This document shows positions 1 to 8,343 of a stretch of DNA of 41,229 bases, piece by piece. The stretch's first letter is position 1. Every line of letters starts with the position of its first letter. This DNA comes from Chloroflexota bacterium (lineage in GTDB: Bacteria; Chloroflexota; Anaerolineae; Aggregatilineales; Phototrophicaceae), in assembly GCA_011523735.1 (NCBI GenBank), contig WTGB01000121.1, forward strand, positions 1 to 41,229, in the 5' to 3' direction. Position numbers and translations under genes: made by a program. Under the pieces are notes generated by a model that saw only the letters and a program-made list of their open reading frames with translations, was not told where the DNA came from and searched no databases.

Positions 1-73
1 CTCCCTTACTGCATACAATACCTATACTCAATAACCTTGTCAAGGATGATTTTGCATGCAAATGCCCGCCTAA

Positions 74-1954
74 CTATTTGATCAGGAAGTCTGCTGCCCG
101 CCACAACTCACGGTCAACCGTACCTTCAACTCTTGCGCCGACGCGAACCGGATTCCCGGTCTCTGCGTTCCACACGCTTACATCCAGGAAGTATCGTCCA
201 GGAGCCAGTTCTGAAAGATCCATGTCGTTGTATCCGATTGTTCTGGTTGGCATGTAATAGGTCTTGTTCCATACTGCCCTGCCCTCGTCGTCCGAAACAC
301 GCAGGTCGAAACCCAATTGAGCAGAAACGGGCAAATCACCCCGATCCCACCATGAATAGACGCGAAACTGCGCATTACCTAGCTCTTCTAGAATGAGATT
401 ATGCAAAAGCATCCCGTTTTCGAACACCAACTCCATTGGTAAGTCGCCCTCGAAAAGCGAACAAGGAATGTGATACCGAACATAATAGTCAACTCGCAGA
501 TCCGATGAGCCGTGTAGAATTCGACAAGATCTGAAATCAGCAGCGATACTGTCGTAGAGATGAATGTCTTCCGGATTGGTTGCGCGAGGATCATAGACCA
601 ACAAGAAAGACTCATCGTCATCAAATATGTAGAGCCTTTCAATCATGCGTGACTTCCAGTAAGGGTCGGTTTCGTTGAAGACGTGATTGAATTGGCGCCC
701 GGTCCAATTCGCGTAGAAAAGCAGTACAGGCAACTCTACATCAACAGTCGGATGCGCGCTCAATACTGGCTCGCCGAAACCGGGCAGGTCATCGAGAATC
801 GCCTGAACTCGATGAAATGGTGGATACTCTTGGAAATTCCAGGCAGCGCGATTGGTGTAAACACTCATCTCCGTAGATTCGTAGAATCGCAAACTCGCTA
901 TCACCCAGACGACCGTGACAATCAACACCAAGAGATCCAGAAGACGCCGACGGTTTGCAACCAGCTTCAGCAGCCCGAGCGAAAACAGGAGAGACAGAAG
1001 GGGCAAAAGCACCAGCGCATAGCGAATTCGCCGGACGATCACCACCGTTGTAACATACTCATTGACAATTAGCATGGCTAGCAGACCGAATATCGAGACA
1101 AATAGTACAAATCTGCGAGATGAGTTGCGGTCGGACACGGTCAAAAGAGCCAGCAATCCCAAAGCTGCGGCAACGTGCCACAAGCCATGGGTATGTGCGA
1201 ATAGAATATGATAAAGCGTTTCCGAAATCGACAAGGACCATCTATCCAATGACCGATGTCTAGCAATTCCATCAAGCGCGATATGTAGCCACGGCAAGAA
1301 AAGCAGACCAGCAAGACATTCGACCGCCACAACTTTCAGCCAGCGTCGATTTTTCTTCGCTATAAGGCAGTGATAAGCGGCAACCGAGGCCAATATGAAA
1401 AGGCTGGAGTAATGCAAATAGATGCCGCCGAGCGAAGCAAGAAACAAGCCAAACCAGTTCTGCCACGCGACACCATCCTTTGCAGACACTATTGACCAAT
1501 AGAAGTGAAGGATTGCCATCGCAACCAATGGAACGAAGACATACATTCGCGCTTCATGCGAGTAGAAGCGCAGCAAGGCTGAAAAAGCCACGAAGCATGC
1601 GGTCAGCAGCCCACCGTGCCAGCCCAACAGGCGAGAACCCGTCTTGAATGAGATCGCGATGGCAACCGGCAAAAGAAGAAGCGAAAATGCTCTGAGAGCG
1701 ATCGGGTGTACAGACACAAGCCGCACCCAGAAATGCACAAAAACAAAGTAAAGCGGCGCGTGATCGGGCGTAACTGTGGCGACGCTCTCCAATGTTTTCT
1801 CAACGGAAACAACGGAATCAAATGCGCCCGCATGAAGCGCAGTGTAGTATTCCACTCCAAATAGTACATCGTTCCCTAAACCCCGGCTTCCAAGGTAAAA
1901 GGAGATGATCATGATTGCTATCAAATACATATAGGGTCGGATGTGCAAAAACAT
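74..1954 (-). CDS. GT39-type polytopic membrane glycosyltransferase
   Basis: A 626-residue protein whose first ~370 residues are mostly hydrophobic membrane segments, followed by a soluble C-terminal part of ~250 residues. Near the N-terminus lies a polar stretch with GND (27-29) and the motif TPDHAPLYF (62-70), typical of the first outer loop of GT39/PMT-like GT-C enzymes, which transfer sugars from polyprenyl-phosphate donors on the outer face of the membrane. The final ~110 residues look like a beta-rich domain (for example the segment APGRYFLDVSVWN). The acceptor cannot be told from sequence. It is the last minus-strand gene at the left edge. The ATG at 1954 has only a weak upstream purine stretch. 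Family assignment is fairly secure; the specific role is not. Confidence 0.75.
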   Translation of the reverse strand: MFLHIRPYMYLIAIMIISFYLGSRGLGNDVLFGVEYYTALHAGAFDSVVSVEKTLESVATVTPDHAPLYFVFVHFWVRLVSVHPIALRAFSLLLLPVAIAISFKTGSRLLGWHGGLLTACFVAFSALLRFYSHEARMYVFVPLVAMAILHFYWSIVSAKDGVAWQNWFGLFLASLGGIYLHYSSLFILASVAAYHCLIAKKNRRWLKVVAVECLAGLLFLPWLHIALDGIARHRSLDRWSLSISETLYHILFAHTHGLWHVAAALGLLALLTVSDRNSSRRFVLFVSIFGLLAMLIVNEYVTTVVIVRRIRYALVLLPLLSLLFSLGLLKLVANRRRLLDLLVLIVTVVWVIASLRFYESTEMSVYTNRAAWNFQEYPPFHRVQAILDDLPGFGEPVLSAHPTVDVELPVLLFYANWTGRQFNHVFNETDPYWKSRMIERLYIFDDDESFLLVYDPRATNPEDIHLYDSIAADFRSCRILHGSSDLRVDYYVRYHIPCSLFEGDLPMELVFENGMLLHNLILEELGNAQFRVYSWWDRGDLPVSAQLGFDLRVSDDEGRAVWNKTYYMPTRTIGYNDMDLSELAPGRYFLDVSVWNAETGNPVRVGARVEGTVDRELWRAADFLIK

Positions 1955-2138
1955 ACGAACTCGACTTCTTTAGGGATATGAGCTAGGTATACACCACAGT
2001 GTACTACGTTCTTGCGGCGCGGGAATTAGCATTTGGGAGACAGTCCTGAATATCTGCCCTGACACAAGACAGTTCAAGGTGGACCGATAATGTAGAATGT
2101 TGGGCGCGTCGATAATATAGGGTAAAAGCGGACCTGCC

Positions 2139-2582
2139 TTAAACGTCTCGCGACCCTTTGCTCATTGCTACCGAGTGAGTTGAGTTGTAATGCATCGCCT
2201 CGCGCAGCAAAGTCTTCAGCGCGATCACGTCTATCTCGTCACCCTCGAATATATCAACCGCGCGTGACTGCTTCGCGCCCAAGCTCGCGTTGAAAAGTCT
2301 TTTCGGGTCAGGGAGATGGGCTCCGTGGTGTAAAGTGAGCTTTACTTTGGCTTTGAAGATGTTGCCATGACCCAGGATTCCCTCGTGCGACCAGAAGGGC
2401 GAGCCCATGTACTTCCAGTCTTCGACCACTTCCGGCGCGACTTCGTGGATGATCTTCCGGATTTGCGCCATGGTCTCGCCGCGCCAGTCATCGTGCTCCG
2501 CGATGAAATTGTCGATGCGCTTGATAGCTTCCTTGCGATCGATTGATTGAGCAGCGGTCTTCGCTGAGTTGGAACTGCTCAT
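2139..2582 (-). CDS. DUF1801 (YdhG-like) protein
   Basis: A 147-residue soluble protein of the DUF1801/YdhG type, a fold related to frataxin-like and iron-chaperone proteins. Visible hallmarks are the N-terminal helix DNFIAEHDDWRGETMAQIRK, the central EVVEDWKYMGSPFWSH segment and the KVKLTLHHGAHLPDP segment. I chose the ATG at 2582 because AGGA lies 8 bases upstream; the frame continues 15 codons further up to an alternative start at 2627 with no such site. The biochemical role of the family is unclear. It is followed on the same strand, after ~180 bp, by the glycosyltransferase and is probably transcribed alone. Confidence 0.75.
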   Translation of the reverse strand: MSSSNSAKTAAQSIDRKEAIKRIDNFIAEHDDWRGETMAQIRKIIHEVAPEVVEDWKYMGSPFWSHEGILGHGNIFKAKVKLTLHHGAHLPDPKRLFNASLGAKQSRAVDIFEGDEIDVIALKTLLREAMHYNSTHSVAMSKGSRDV

Positions 2583-2700
2583 CTGTTTGTTCCTGCATAC
2601 ATCAATGTCGGCAATTGCCCAGTACACACAATGAACTCGGTGTCGACCAGGCAGCCGCGTTTTCTTGGGAAACCTATCGACCTAATCGACCAACGCGGTA

Positions 2701-3855
2701 CTAAGACGGTTCCGGGACTAATTCCTCCTGCAAGGAGTCTGTAGGCGCTTCCTTTTCAGCTTTGGTCTTTTCACGATCGCCTAACACATCTCTTATATAC
2801 ATTTCATCAACCAGCACTGCAACACATGCGCTCAGAGGCACCGCCAGCATTAGCCCAAGAAAACCGAAGAAAAAGCCAAAGATGATCTGCCCCAGCAAAA
2901 TCAAGATCGCGGGCATGTTCATACGTTCGCTCGCGAGCACCGGGCTTACGACTTGACTCTGTATAAAGGAAACACCGTAAATGATCACCACTGTCCAGAA
3001 GACATTCTGTGGCGCTTGCACCAAGGCGACCGCCACAGACGGGATCAGCGCAACTACGGGACCGAAGTTCGGTATAAACGACAACGCGCCCGCCAATACG
3101 CCAAGAGCGAGCCATTCGCGAATGTCCAGCAATGCCAGGCCGAGCCCGGTCAAGATGGCGACGACAACCATTGAGACGGCGGTCACACTAATCCAGGCGC
3201 GCAGCGTCGTATCAATACGCCCCAGAATTGTCATCATGCGATCGCGATACCAAAGCGGCGTAAGCTTGATAATGCCATTGACGTATCGTTCGGGTTCCGC
3301 CAGCAAATACATGCTGAGAAAGAAGATGATGAGCGCGCTCAGGATGGTATTGGCAACGCCACCGACTACAGGTAAAACGGTCCCACCTAGCCGGCCGATC
3401 GCGTCGGTGAATTGCGATACAACTTGATTAATCAGATCATCGCTGATGAGATCGGTATTATCGGCAGTGATCAGCCCCTCCAGCGGCGGGAACAACTCGA
3501 TAAGCGCCTCGCCAGTTACCGCATGGCGCGCCTCTTCCAAACCGCGGGGGATCACATCAAATGCCAAAACATTGTATTGGTTGACAATAGTGCGCATTAT
3601 CGGCGTCCCGATCAGACCAATCACGACGAAAAAGCCAACAACGCTGACAACAATCGCCAACAGCCGATTCATCTCAAACCTGTCCATCAGTACACGTATC
3701 GGCATTGTAAAGAGAATGACCAGCACGACGGCAGCAAAAGTGAGCATCAAGGTGCCGCGAATTTCCCAAACAAATACCAGTCCCAGCCCTATGAGAATGG
3801 TGGCGACAATATTGCGCAGGCCGATATTGACGGAGCGGGTACCTCTCACACTCAT
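2701..3855 (-). CDS. AI-2E family transporter (TqsA/YdiK-like permease)
   Basis: A 384-residue polytopic protein with the pattern of the AI-2E/UPF0118 permease family. Two membrane segments lie near the N-terminus (about 12-50), a third at about 63-85, a soluble region spans about 90-150, and the C-terminal half has a cluster of segments including ALSFIPNFGPVVALIPSVAVAL and the conserved glycine-rich LGQIIFGFFFGFLGLMLAVPLSA. The last ~30 residues are charged and cytosolic. Family members export small molecules (AI-2, indole) or act as Na+/H+ antiporters; the substrate cannot be told here. It is a minus-strand gene at the right border of the left block, with a long noncoding region behind its start. 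Confidence 0.85.
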   Translation of the reverse strand: MSVRGTRSVNIGLRNIVATILIGLGLVFVWEIRGTLMLTFAAVVLVILFTMPIRVLMDRFEMNRLLAIVVSVVGFFVVIGLIGTPIMRTIVNQYNVLAFDVIPRGLEEARHAVTGEALIELFPPLEGLITADNTDLISDDLINQVVSQFTDAIGRLGGTVLPVVGGVANTILSALIIFFLSMYLLAEPERYVNGIIKLTPLWYRDRMMTILGRIDTTLRAWISVTAVSMVVVAILTGLGLALLDIREWLALGVLAGALSFIPNFGPVVALIPSVAVALVQAPQNVFWTVVIIYGVSFIQSQVVSPVLASERMNMPAILILLGQIIFGFFFGFLGLMLAVPLSACVAVLVDEMYIRDVLGDREKTKAEKEAPTDSLQEELVPEPS

Positions 3856-4066
3856 CTCAACTCCATCCCAAGAGTCTCATACGAGACGCGTCGAAAAGAC
3901 ATAGGCAAAATCCTTCTAACGCACTGGTAGTTATTGTAACATCCATAACCCGCTCCGCCTAATATGATTCTGCGTTCGCGGCCGGGCAATCGCTGCAAAA
4001 TTTACTTGATCACCGAGTACACTGAGGGCGCCGAGATTTACCCGCTTGCTGGCAAAAAAGATATGA

Positions 4067-4143
4067 TGTAGGGGCAACTTACCAGGTCGCCCACTGTAAA
4101 TTCGATTCCTATCCGTCGGGCGACCTGGTAAGTTGCCCCTACA
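4067..4143. repeat. 77-bp palindromic element with 26-bp perfect terminal inverted repeats
   Basis: The left arm (4067-4092, starting TGTAGGGGCAACTTACC) is the exact reverse complement of the right arm (4118-4143), separated by a 25-base AT-richer loop. The ends are TGTAGGGG and CCCCTACA. No target-site duplication is obvious next to the arms. This architecture fits a REP-like palindrome or a very small MITE; as RNA it would fold into a long hairpin. No open frame lies inside it. Confidence 0.8.
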
Positions 4144-4261
4144 AGGTTTGTCTGCTACTACAAATGATACTCAGAGATAACCGGAACAGTACCGAAACAA
4201 TACAAAAGAAGGGGGCGATCCTTGCGAAACTCAACAAATTGCTACGCAATCCGCCAAATAT

Positions 4262-4340
4262 AGCTCCCCTTCCAAAGGTCTGTGTCGACGCGATCTACGC
4301 GCGCTAGAGATGAGATGGAGAGGGCTGAGGAGAGGTAAAA
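4262..4340. repeat. possible dispersed-repeat fragment (CTCCCCTTCC ... GGAGAGGGCTGAGGAGAGGT)
   Basis: This segment is bounded by a pyrimidine-rich end near 4264 and by a purine-rich end (GGAGAGGGCTGAGGAGAGG, about 4318-4336). Its appearance recalls interspersed intergenic repeats of the AGGGGAG...GGAGAGGG type seen in many bacterial genomes. The arms are only imperfectly complementary, so a stable hairpin is not assured. I rely on resemblance alone; the rest of the genome would have to show further copies. Confidence 0.25.
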
Positions 4341-4607
4341 AAATCAGTATGAAATACATGAACATTTGTTCTTCTCTTCTGCTCAAAATGATGATACACT
4401 TCCCCTATGGATAAACTGTCTCATGCGCTCAATCTCGGCTCTCAGCGGATTCCGTCCTCGAATTCCCGCCTTCGCCGCCCGACCAAGGGGGTACCCCCCC
4501 GTATCTATACTGTGTCTATACACTTGCCGATTTATCGGGCCAGTTGGGATATTTTCAGGACTCTATGGCGCCGGCTCGCATGCAAACCAGAATCATACCA
4601 ACGGCGC

Positions 4608-4694
4608 CCGGCATATTGTCCGTTTCGGCCAGAAAACTATGCCTATTGTCCGAAAAATATTTTTTCTTGTCCGAAACGGACAATGCCGGACAAT
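4608..4694. repeat. cluster of five TTGTCCG boxes within a 19-bp inverted repeat
   Basis: The heptamer TTGTCCG occurs at 4616-4622, 4646-4652 and 4667-4673 in one orientation, and as CGGACAA at 4677-4683 and 4687-4693. The third and fourth copies form TTGTCCG-AAA-CGGACAA (4667-4683). On a larger scale 4608-4628 is the inverted repeat of 4671-4689 with one 2-base indel and a 42-base loop. The cluster ends ~100 bp upstream of the oxidoreductase gene at 4792. It could be an operator array for a dimeric regulator, a structured RNA, or a decayed palindromic repeat. Confidence 0.6.
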
Positions 4695-4791
4695 ACACAA
4701 ACGATAAGCGAACAATCGCCCTGCCAGTTGCTGCTCGCTCGCTAGCAAAGTTCCGACAAGATACAATTCTCCCGAACGACAAGGATGGTGA

Positions 4792-5811
4792 ATGAAGTTT
4801 GATGTCACAATTTTCGCGAAGGACTTGAATGGCGCCGCTCGCTTGGCTAAGGCCGTGGAAGACCAGGGATTCGACGGCTTATGGGTAGCGGAAGCCGCGC
4901 ATAATCCATTCATGCCGCTGGCGCACGCATCACTGGCGACAGAACGCATTTCTCTCGGTACCGCCATCGCCGTCGCCTTCGCGCGCGACCCGATGCTTAT
5001 GGCGCAGACCGCGTGGGATCTCGCCGAGCAATCCAACGGTCGCTTTATCCTCGGCTTAGGTACGCAAATCAAACCGCACATTGCCAAGCGCTTTAGCGCA
5101 AAATGGGGCAAACCAGTTCAGCAACTTCGAGAATACATTCAGGCCTTGCGCGCGCTTTGGCATAGTTTCCAGACCGGCGAGGTCCCAGAATATCGTGGTG
5201 AATACTACCGTCTGGCGTCTACCACAACTATCAGCCCAGCCCAGCCTATGCCATATTTTGAGATTCCGCTTTATATCGCTGGTGTAAACACGGGCCTGGC
5301 GAGGCTCGCCGGCGAATGCTGCGATGGCTTTCATGTACACTCTTTTCATACACTGCGATACCTGCGCGAGGTATTACTGCCGGCTTTCCGTGACGGGCGC
5401 GGCAAGAGCGTCTTTAGCGACCCATTGACGCTCTCCTGCGCCGTGTTTGTAGTCACCGGCTCCGATGAAAACGAACTCGAGGAAAGCAGGCTGCTGACGA
5501 AATCGCAAATCGCCTTCTACGCTAGCACGCCAAGTTATCGGCGAGTCCTGGAGCTGCACGGTTGGGAAGATCTCATTCCCCGATTGAACACATTGCTGCG
5601 GCGCAACCGGTGGACCGAAATGCATTTGCTGATTAGCGATGAAATGCTTGAGCAATTTGCCATAATCGCTCCCCCTGCTGAGCTGCCCTACAAGTTGCGC
5701 GAGCGCTATCAGGGACTGCTCGACCGCGCCGGTTTCTATTTTCCCTTCGAACCTTCGGACAAGAGCAAGCGGCTTGTCTGGCAGCACGCGGCGAAAGCGA
5801 TGGCCTGCTGA
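4792..5811 (+). CDS. luciferase-like (F420-type) flavin-dependent oxidoreductase, copy 1
   Basis: A 339-residue luciferase-like TIM-barrel protein resembling the F420-dependent subgroup close to TIGR03617. It begins MKFDVTIFAKDL, has EDQGFDGLWVAEAAHNPF (23-40), the glycine-rich segment GRFILGLGTQIKPHIAKRF, and REYIQALRALWHSFQTGE before a YRGEYY motif, all characteristic of the LLM fold. Family members transfer hydride between F420H2 or FMNH2 and small organic substrates; which cofactor is used here cannot be read directly. The ATG at 4792 has AAGGA seven bases upstream. Its stop codon shares a base with the start of the protease gene (TGATG), so they form an operon. It is clearly paralogous to the gene at 6561. 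Confidence 0.85.
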   Translation: MKFDVTIFAKDLNGAARLAKAVEDQGFDGLWVAEAAHNPFMPLAHASLATERISLGTAIAVAFARDPMLMAQTAWDLAEQSNGRFILGLGTQIKPHIAKRFSAKWGKPVQQLREYIQALRALWHSFQTGEVPEYRGEYYRLASTTTISPAQPMPYFEIPLYIAGVNTGLARLAGECCDGFHVHSFHTLRYLREVLLPAFRDGRGKSVFSDPLTLSCAVFVVTGSDENELEESRLLTKSQIAFYASTPSYRRVLELHGWEDLIPRLNTLLRRNRWTEMHLLISDEMLEQFAIIAPPAELPYKLRERYQGLLDRAGFYFPFEPSDKSKRLVWQHAAKAMAC

Positions 5812-6536
5812 TGCCGATCATCAAGCTCGACGGCGAATCGGTCGCATATACAATACGCCACAGCAAGCGAGCAAAACGCGTAATCGTCAAATTCAGCCTC
5901 GAAAACGGGCTGGAAGTGGTCTATCCCAGCGGTGTGTGTACTCCGTCACCGGAGTCAGTGCTGTTCGCCAATTCTGACTGGATAAAGGCGACCATGAACC
6001 GGGCGCGGGATGCAAGCGCCAAACGCTTTCGTCGATGCTATGAAGACGGCGAGCTATTCCTCGTTCGGGGCAAGCCTTTCAGACTTGAACGATGTTTATC
6101 GAACGAAGGGAGCAGAGCCACAGCGCAGTTAAGTGGCGATTCGCTTGAAGTTAGCATACCGGCTGGCACATCCCATACTGATCGCGAGCAACTGCGAGAC
6201 GCAGTCCTACACTTCTATCGGCAACTCGCTCGCGGCTATTTGCCAGTTCGCGTCGCCGAGCTTGCGGCTGAACATGGCTTTGCCTATAACCAACTGCGGA
6301 TCAAGCATCAGAAAACCCGCTGGGGAAGCTGCTCCGCCAAAGGCAACATCAACCTGAACTTGCGCCTGATGATGACGCCTGATGAAGCGATAGATTATGT
6401 CATCATTCATGAGCTATGCCACCTGCGGGAACTCAATCATAGCCGGCAGTTCTGGATGATGGTTGAATGCCGCTGTCCTGAATATCGCAAATGGAAAGCC
6501 TGGTTTAGGCAAAACAGGGCATATCTAATTCTTTGA
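5811..6536 (+). CDS. YgjP-type zinc metallopeptidase (DUF45/M48-like)
   Basis: A 241-residue protein of the YgjP/SprT-like metallopeptidase family. The zinc motif HELCH is at 200-204, with the third likely ligand H210 in ELNHS. The conserved family motif WGSC is at 171-174, preceded by the KHQKTR segment. The N-terminal half carries the usual beta-rich region of the family. It is translationally coupled to the upstream oxidoreductase (overlapping TGATG) and is followed 24 bases later by a second oxidoreductase. In other bacteria the gene is often near type I restriction genes; none are present here. The substrate is unknown. Confidence 0.85.
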   Translation: MPIIKLDGESVAYTIRHSKRAKRVIVKFSLENGLEVVYPSGVCTPSPESVLFANSDWIKATMNRARDASAKRFRRCYEDGELFLVRGKPFRLERCLSNEGSRATAQLSGDSLEVSIPAGTSHTDREQLRDAVLHFYRQLARGYLPVRVAELAAEHGFAYNQLRIKHQKTRWGSCSAKGNINLNLRLMMTPDEAIDYVIIHELCHLRELNHSRQFWMMVECRCPEYRKWKAWFRQNRAYLIL

Positions 6537-6560
6537 GGCGAATCCCTGGCCAATGAATCA

Positions 6561-7562
6561 ATGAAACTGGATGTCTCACTTTATCCGTCCAAGGATTTCC
6601 GCGCTGATGCCAATGTGATACGGCAAGCCGAAAGCCTTGGCTACGATGCCGCCTGGACCACTGAAAACGCCAGAAACCCATTCTTCGCGCTCACCATCGC
6701 GGCGGCCGAGACCCGGAAAATCAGACTCGGTACACATGCGGCGCTCGCCTTTCCTCGCAGCCCTATGGTCACCGCTCAGATCGCCTGGGACCTGGCGCAG
6801 CAATCAGGCGGACGTTTCATGCTTGGCTTGGACACAGGCTTAGGCAGGCATATCGCAATTCCTGAAAGTGAAGACTTTCAGGTCCAAGTCGAGCGCATGC
6901 GTGAATACATCGAAAGTCTGCGCGCAATCTGGGATACGTTTCAGACCGACGCCCGACTGCGCTATCGAGGCGAGCACTACACCTTCCGTCTGATGGCGCC
7001 ATTCTTCAATCCAGGACCAATCGAACATCCCAATATCCCGGTCTTTCTGACTGGCGCCAATCCCACGCTTTGCGAACTTGCTGGCGAACTCTGCCAGGGC
7101 CTGCATGCGCCGGCGCTGCACACGCGAGACTACCTGCGTGACGTCCTTTTGCCAGCGCTGTCCAGCGGCTTGGCGTCTGCGGGCCGCGCCCGACGCGATG
7201 TCGAATTGGCTCTGCCAGTTTTCATCGTTAGCGGTCTTGACGAGACAGAATTCCTGCGGGCGAAGTATGAGGCTATAAAACAAATCGCTGCCCTTGCGCG
7301 GTCGCCAGCGAATCGCAGCATCATAGAACATCTCGATTGGAAAAAGATTGCTGAAGAACTAAATGCTTTGGCAGCCTCGGAGCGTTGGGGGGACCTGGCG
7401 GAAGTCATCACGGACAATGCTCTAGGCGAAGTTGCCGTTGTCGCCGACCCGCAAGATGTACTCTGCCAAATCCGAGAGCGCTACAGTGGCATCGCAGATC
7501 GTGTCTGTATGATCGTGAGCAGGGAAAGTGGACGGCTGATTAAAACGATTATGCGCGCTTGA
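6561..7562 (+). CDS. luciferase-like (F420-type) flavin-dependent oxidoreductase, copy 2
   Basis: A 333-residue paralogue of the protein encoded at 4792. Both share the start pattern MK(F/L)DV, the motifs LA(E/Q)QS(N/G)GRF(I/M)LGL and REYI(Q/E)(A/S)LRA(L/I)W, the YRGE(Y/H)Y motif and a C-terminal YxLRERY / CQIRERY segment. The predicted fold is a luciferase-like TIM barrel using F420 or FMN. It is the third gene of the compact oxidoreductase-protease-oxidoreductase operon. The ATG at 6561 lacks a strong ribosome binding site; a second ATG at 6553 is out of frame. The two copies have diverged a good deal, so they probably act on different substrates or as a heteromer; this is inference. Confidence 0.85.
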   Translation: MKLDVSLYPSKDFRADANVIRQAESLGYDAAWTTENARNPFFALTIAAAETRKIRLGTHAALAFPRSPMVTAQIAWDLAQQSGGRFMLGLDTGLGRHIAIPESEDFQVQVERMREYIESLRAIWDTFQTDARLRYRGEHYTFRLMAPFFNPGPIEHPNIPVFLTGANPTLCELAGELCQGLHAPALHTRDYLRDVLLPALSSGLASAGRARRDVELALPVFIVSGLDETEFLRAKYEAIKQIAALARSPANRSIIEHLDWKKIAEELNALAASERWGDLAEVITDNALGEVAVVADPQDVLCQIRERYSGIADRVCMIVSRESGRLIKTIMRA

Positions 7563-7584
7563 TGGTAGACCTCAGTCGGCGCAG

Positions 7585-8091
7585 CTATGTATAGAGTTCC
7601 GGCATCGGCTCTTCAACCACTTTGAAAATGCGGAAGCCGCGTTTCTGATAGTTTGCCAGGGCGTGCGGTCCATCCAGGTTGCAGGTATGCAGCCAAACTC
7701 GTGCCGCGTCCATTTCCCAGGCGCGGGCGACCCCGTAGCTCAACAGATGCTTGCCCAAGCCCCGCCCCATATAATCACGCCGCAAACCAAAATAAGCTAT
7801 CTCGACCGCGTTATCGTCGTGTTGATAGAGTTCAACGTAGCCGGCGGGCGAGCCGCTCACATACATGACATAGACCTGCGTACGTGGCGAGGTCAATATC
7901 CGGCGCAACTCGGCGTTGGGAATTTGCAAACGATCGCGCCAAGCCCATTCTTCACCGACCGACTGATACAAGAACTTGTAAAAGCCCAGGTCGGGCATTT
8001 CCATCCTGACAATTTCAATGTCATTCGCCTGAATGTAGGCGGGTGCAAAATGAGCCGGGCTTGTCATTTCCAGATAAGTGGTAATGAGCAT
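7585..8091 (-). CDS. GNAT family N-acetyltransferase
   Basis: A GCN5-related acetyltransferase of 168 residues from the ATG at 8091. The acetyl-CoA loop RRDYMGRGLGKHLL is at about 104-117, preceded by the beta-strand VEIAYFGL and followed by RVWLHTCNLDGPHALANYQKRGF, the usual motif B region. The reading frame stays open to 8166 with alternative starts at 8166 and 8118; none has a clear Shine-Dalgarno, so the start is uncertain. The acceptor (protein, amino acid or small amine) cannot be inferred. It converges on the second oxidoreductase gene and diverges from the pentapeptide-repeat gene. Confidence 0.8.
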   Translation of the reverse strand: MLITTYLEMTSPAHFAPAYIQANDIEIVRMEMPDLGFYKFLYQSVGEEWAWRDRLQIPNAELRRILTSPRTQVYVMYVSGSPAGYVELYQHDDNAVEIAYFGLRRDYMGRGLGKHLLSYGVARAWEMDAARVWLHTCNLDGPHALANYQKRGFRIFKVVEEPMPELYT

Positions 8092-8264
8092 CTCAGCTTG
8101 TCTTGTCGCTAACACCATTGGCGACTGTCTCTGGTTAGCAGATTTGTTGCGGACAATGGTTAGCATATCCTATCTGATGAAAGCCACTTATAGCACAAAG
8201 GCACAAAAAACAGTGGGTAGGTCTAATCAATCTCACTAATTCAAGCGGTGAGAACCGCGCCTTG

Positions 8265-8293
8265 TTGGTGGATTGCGCAGCCGCTACTATGAT
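8265..8293 (+). promoter_or_regulatory. candidate promoter for the pentapeptide-repeat gene
   Basis: TTGGTG (8265-8270) and TATGAT (8288-8293) are separated by 17 bases, 50 bp before the gene. The -10 is good and the -35 weak. A small hairpin GCGGT-GAGA-ACCGC precedes it at 8246-8259. Confidence 0.35.
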
Positions 8294-8343
8294 TCTCGCC
8301 TGAAATTTTCCATGAAGGCTAAACGATTACGGAGTTTCAGTTG

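Larger units (their letters stand above)
3856..4791. other. 936-bp noncoding island with several repeat structures
   Basis: No convincing gene lies between the AI-2E permease and the first luciferase-like oxidoreductase. Short open frames between 4366 and 4795 overlap one another on both strands, have no recognisable domain and run through inverted repeats, so I do not call them. The region holds a 26-bp perfect inverted repeat (4067-4143), a C/G-skewed segment resembling a dispersed repeat (about 4262-4340), the palindrome GGGGGTACCCCC (4487-4498) and a cluster of TTGTCCG boxes (4608-4694). It looks like a repeat-accumulating intergenic region. Confidence 0.6.

Noticed and set aside
51..62. 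TTTGCATGCAAA palindrome near the left edge, with CCTTG-T-CAAGG beside it
   Set aside because: Short, not followed by a T-run in either useful direction, and too close to the edge to judge.
4487..4498. GGGGGTACCCCC palindrome
   Set aside because: A short, low-complexity palindrome with no flanking structure; could be chance.
4366..4795. Short overlapping open frames of ~75-113 codons on both strands
   Set aside because: No domain, mutually overlapping and running through the TTGTCCG inverted repeat; best seen as noncoding.
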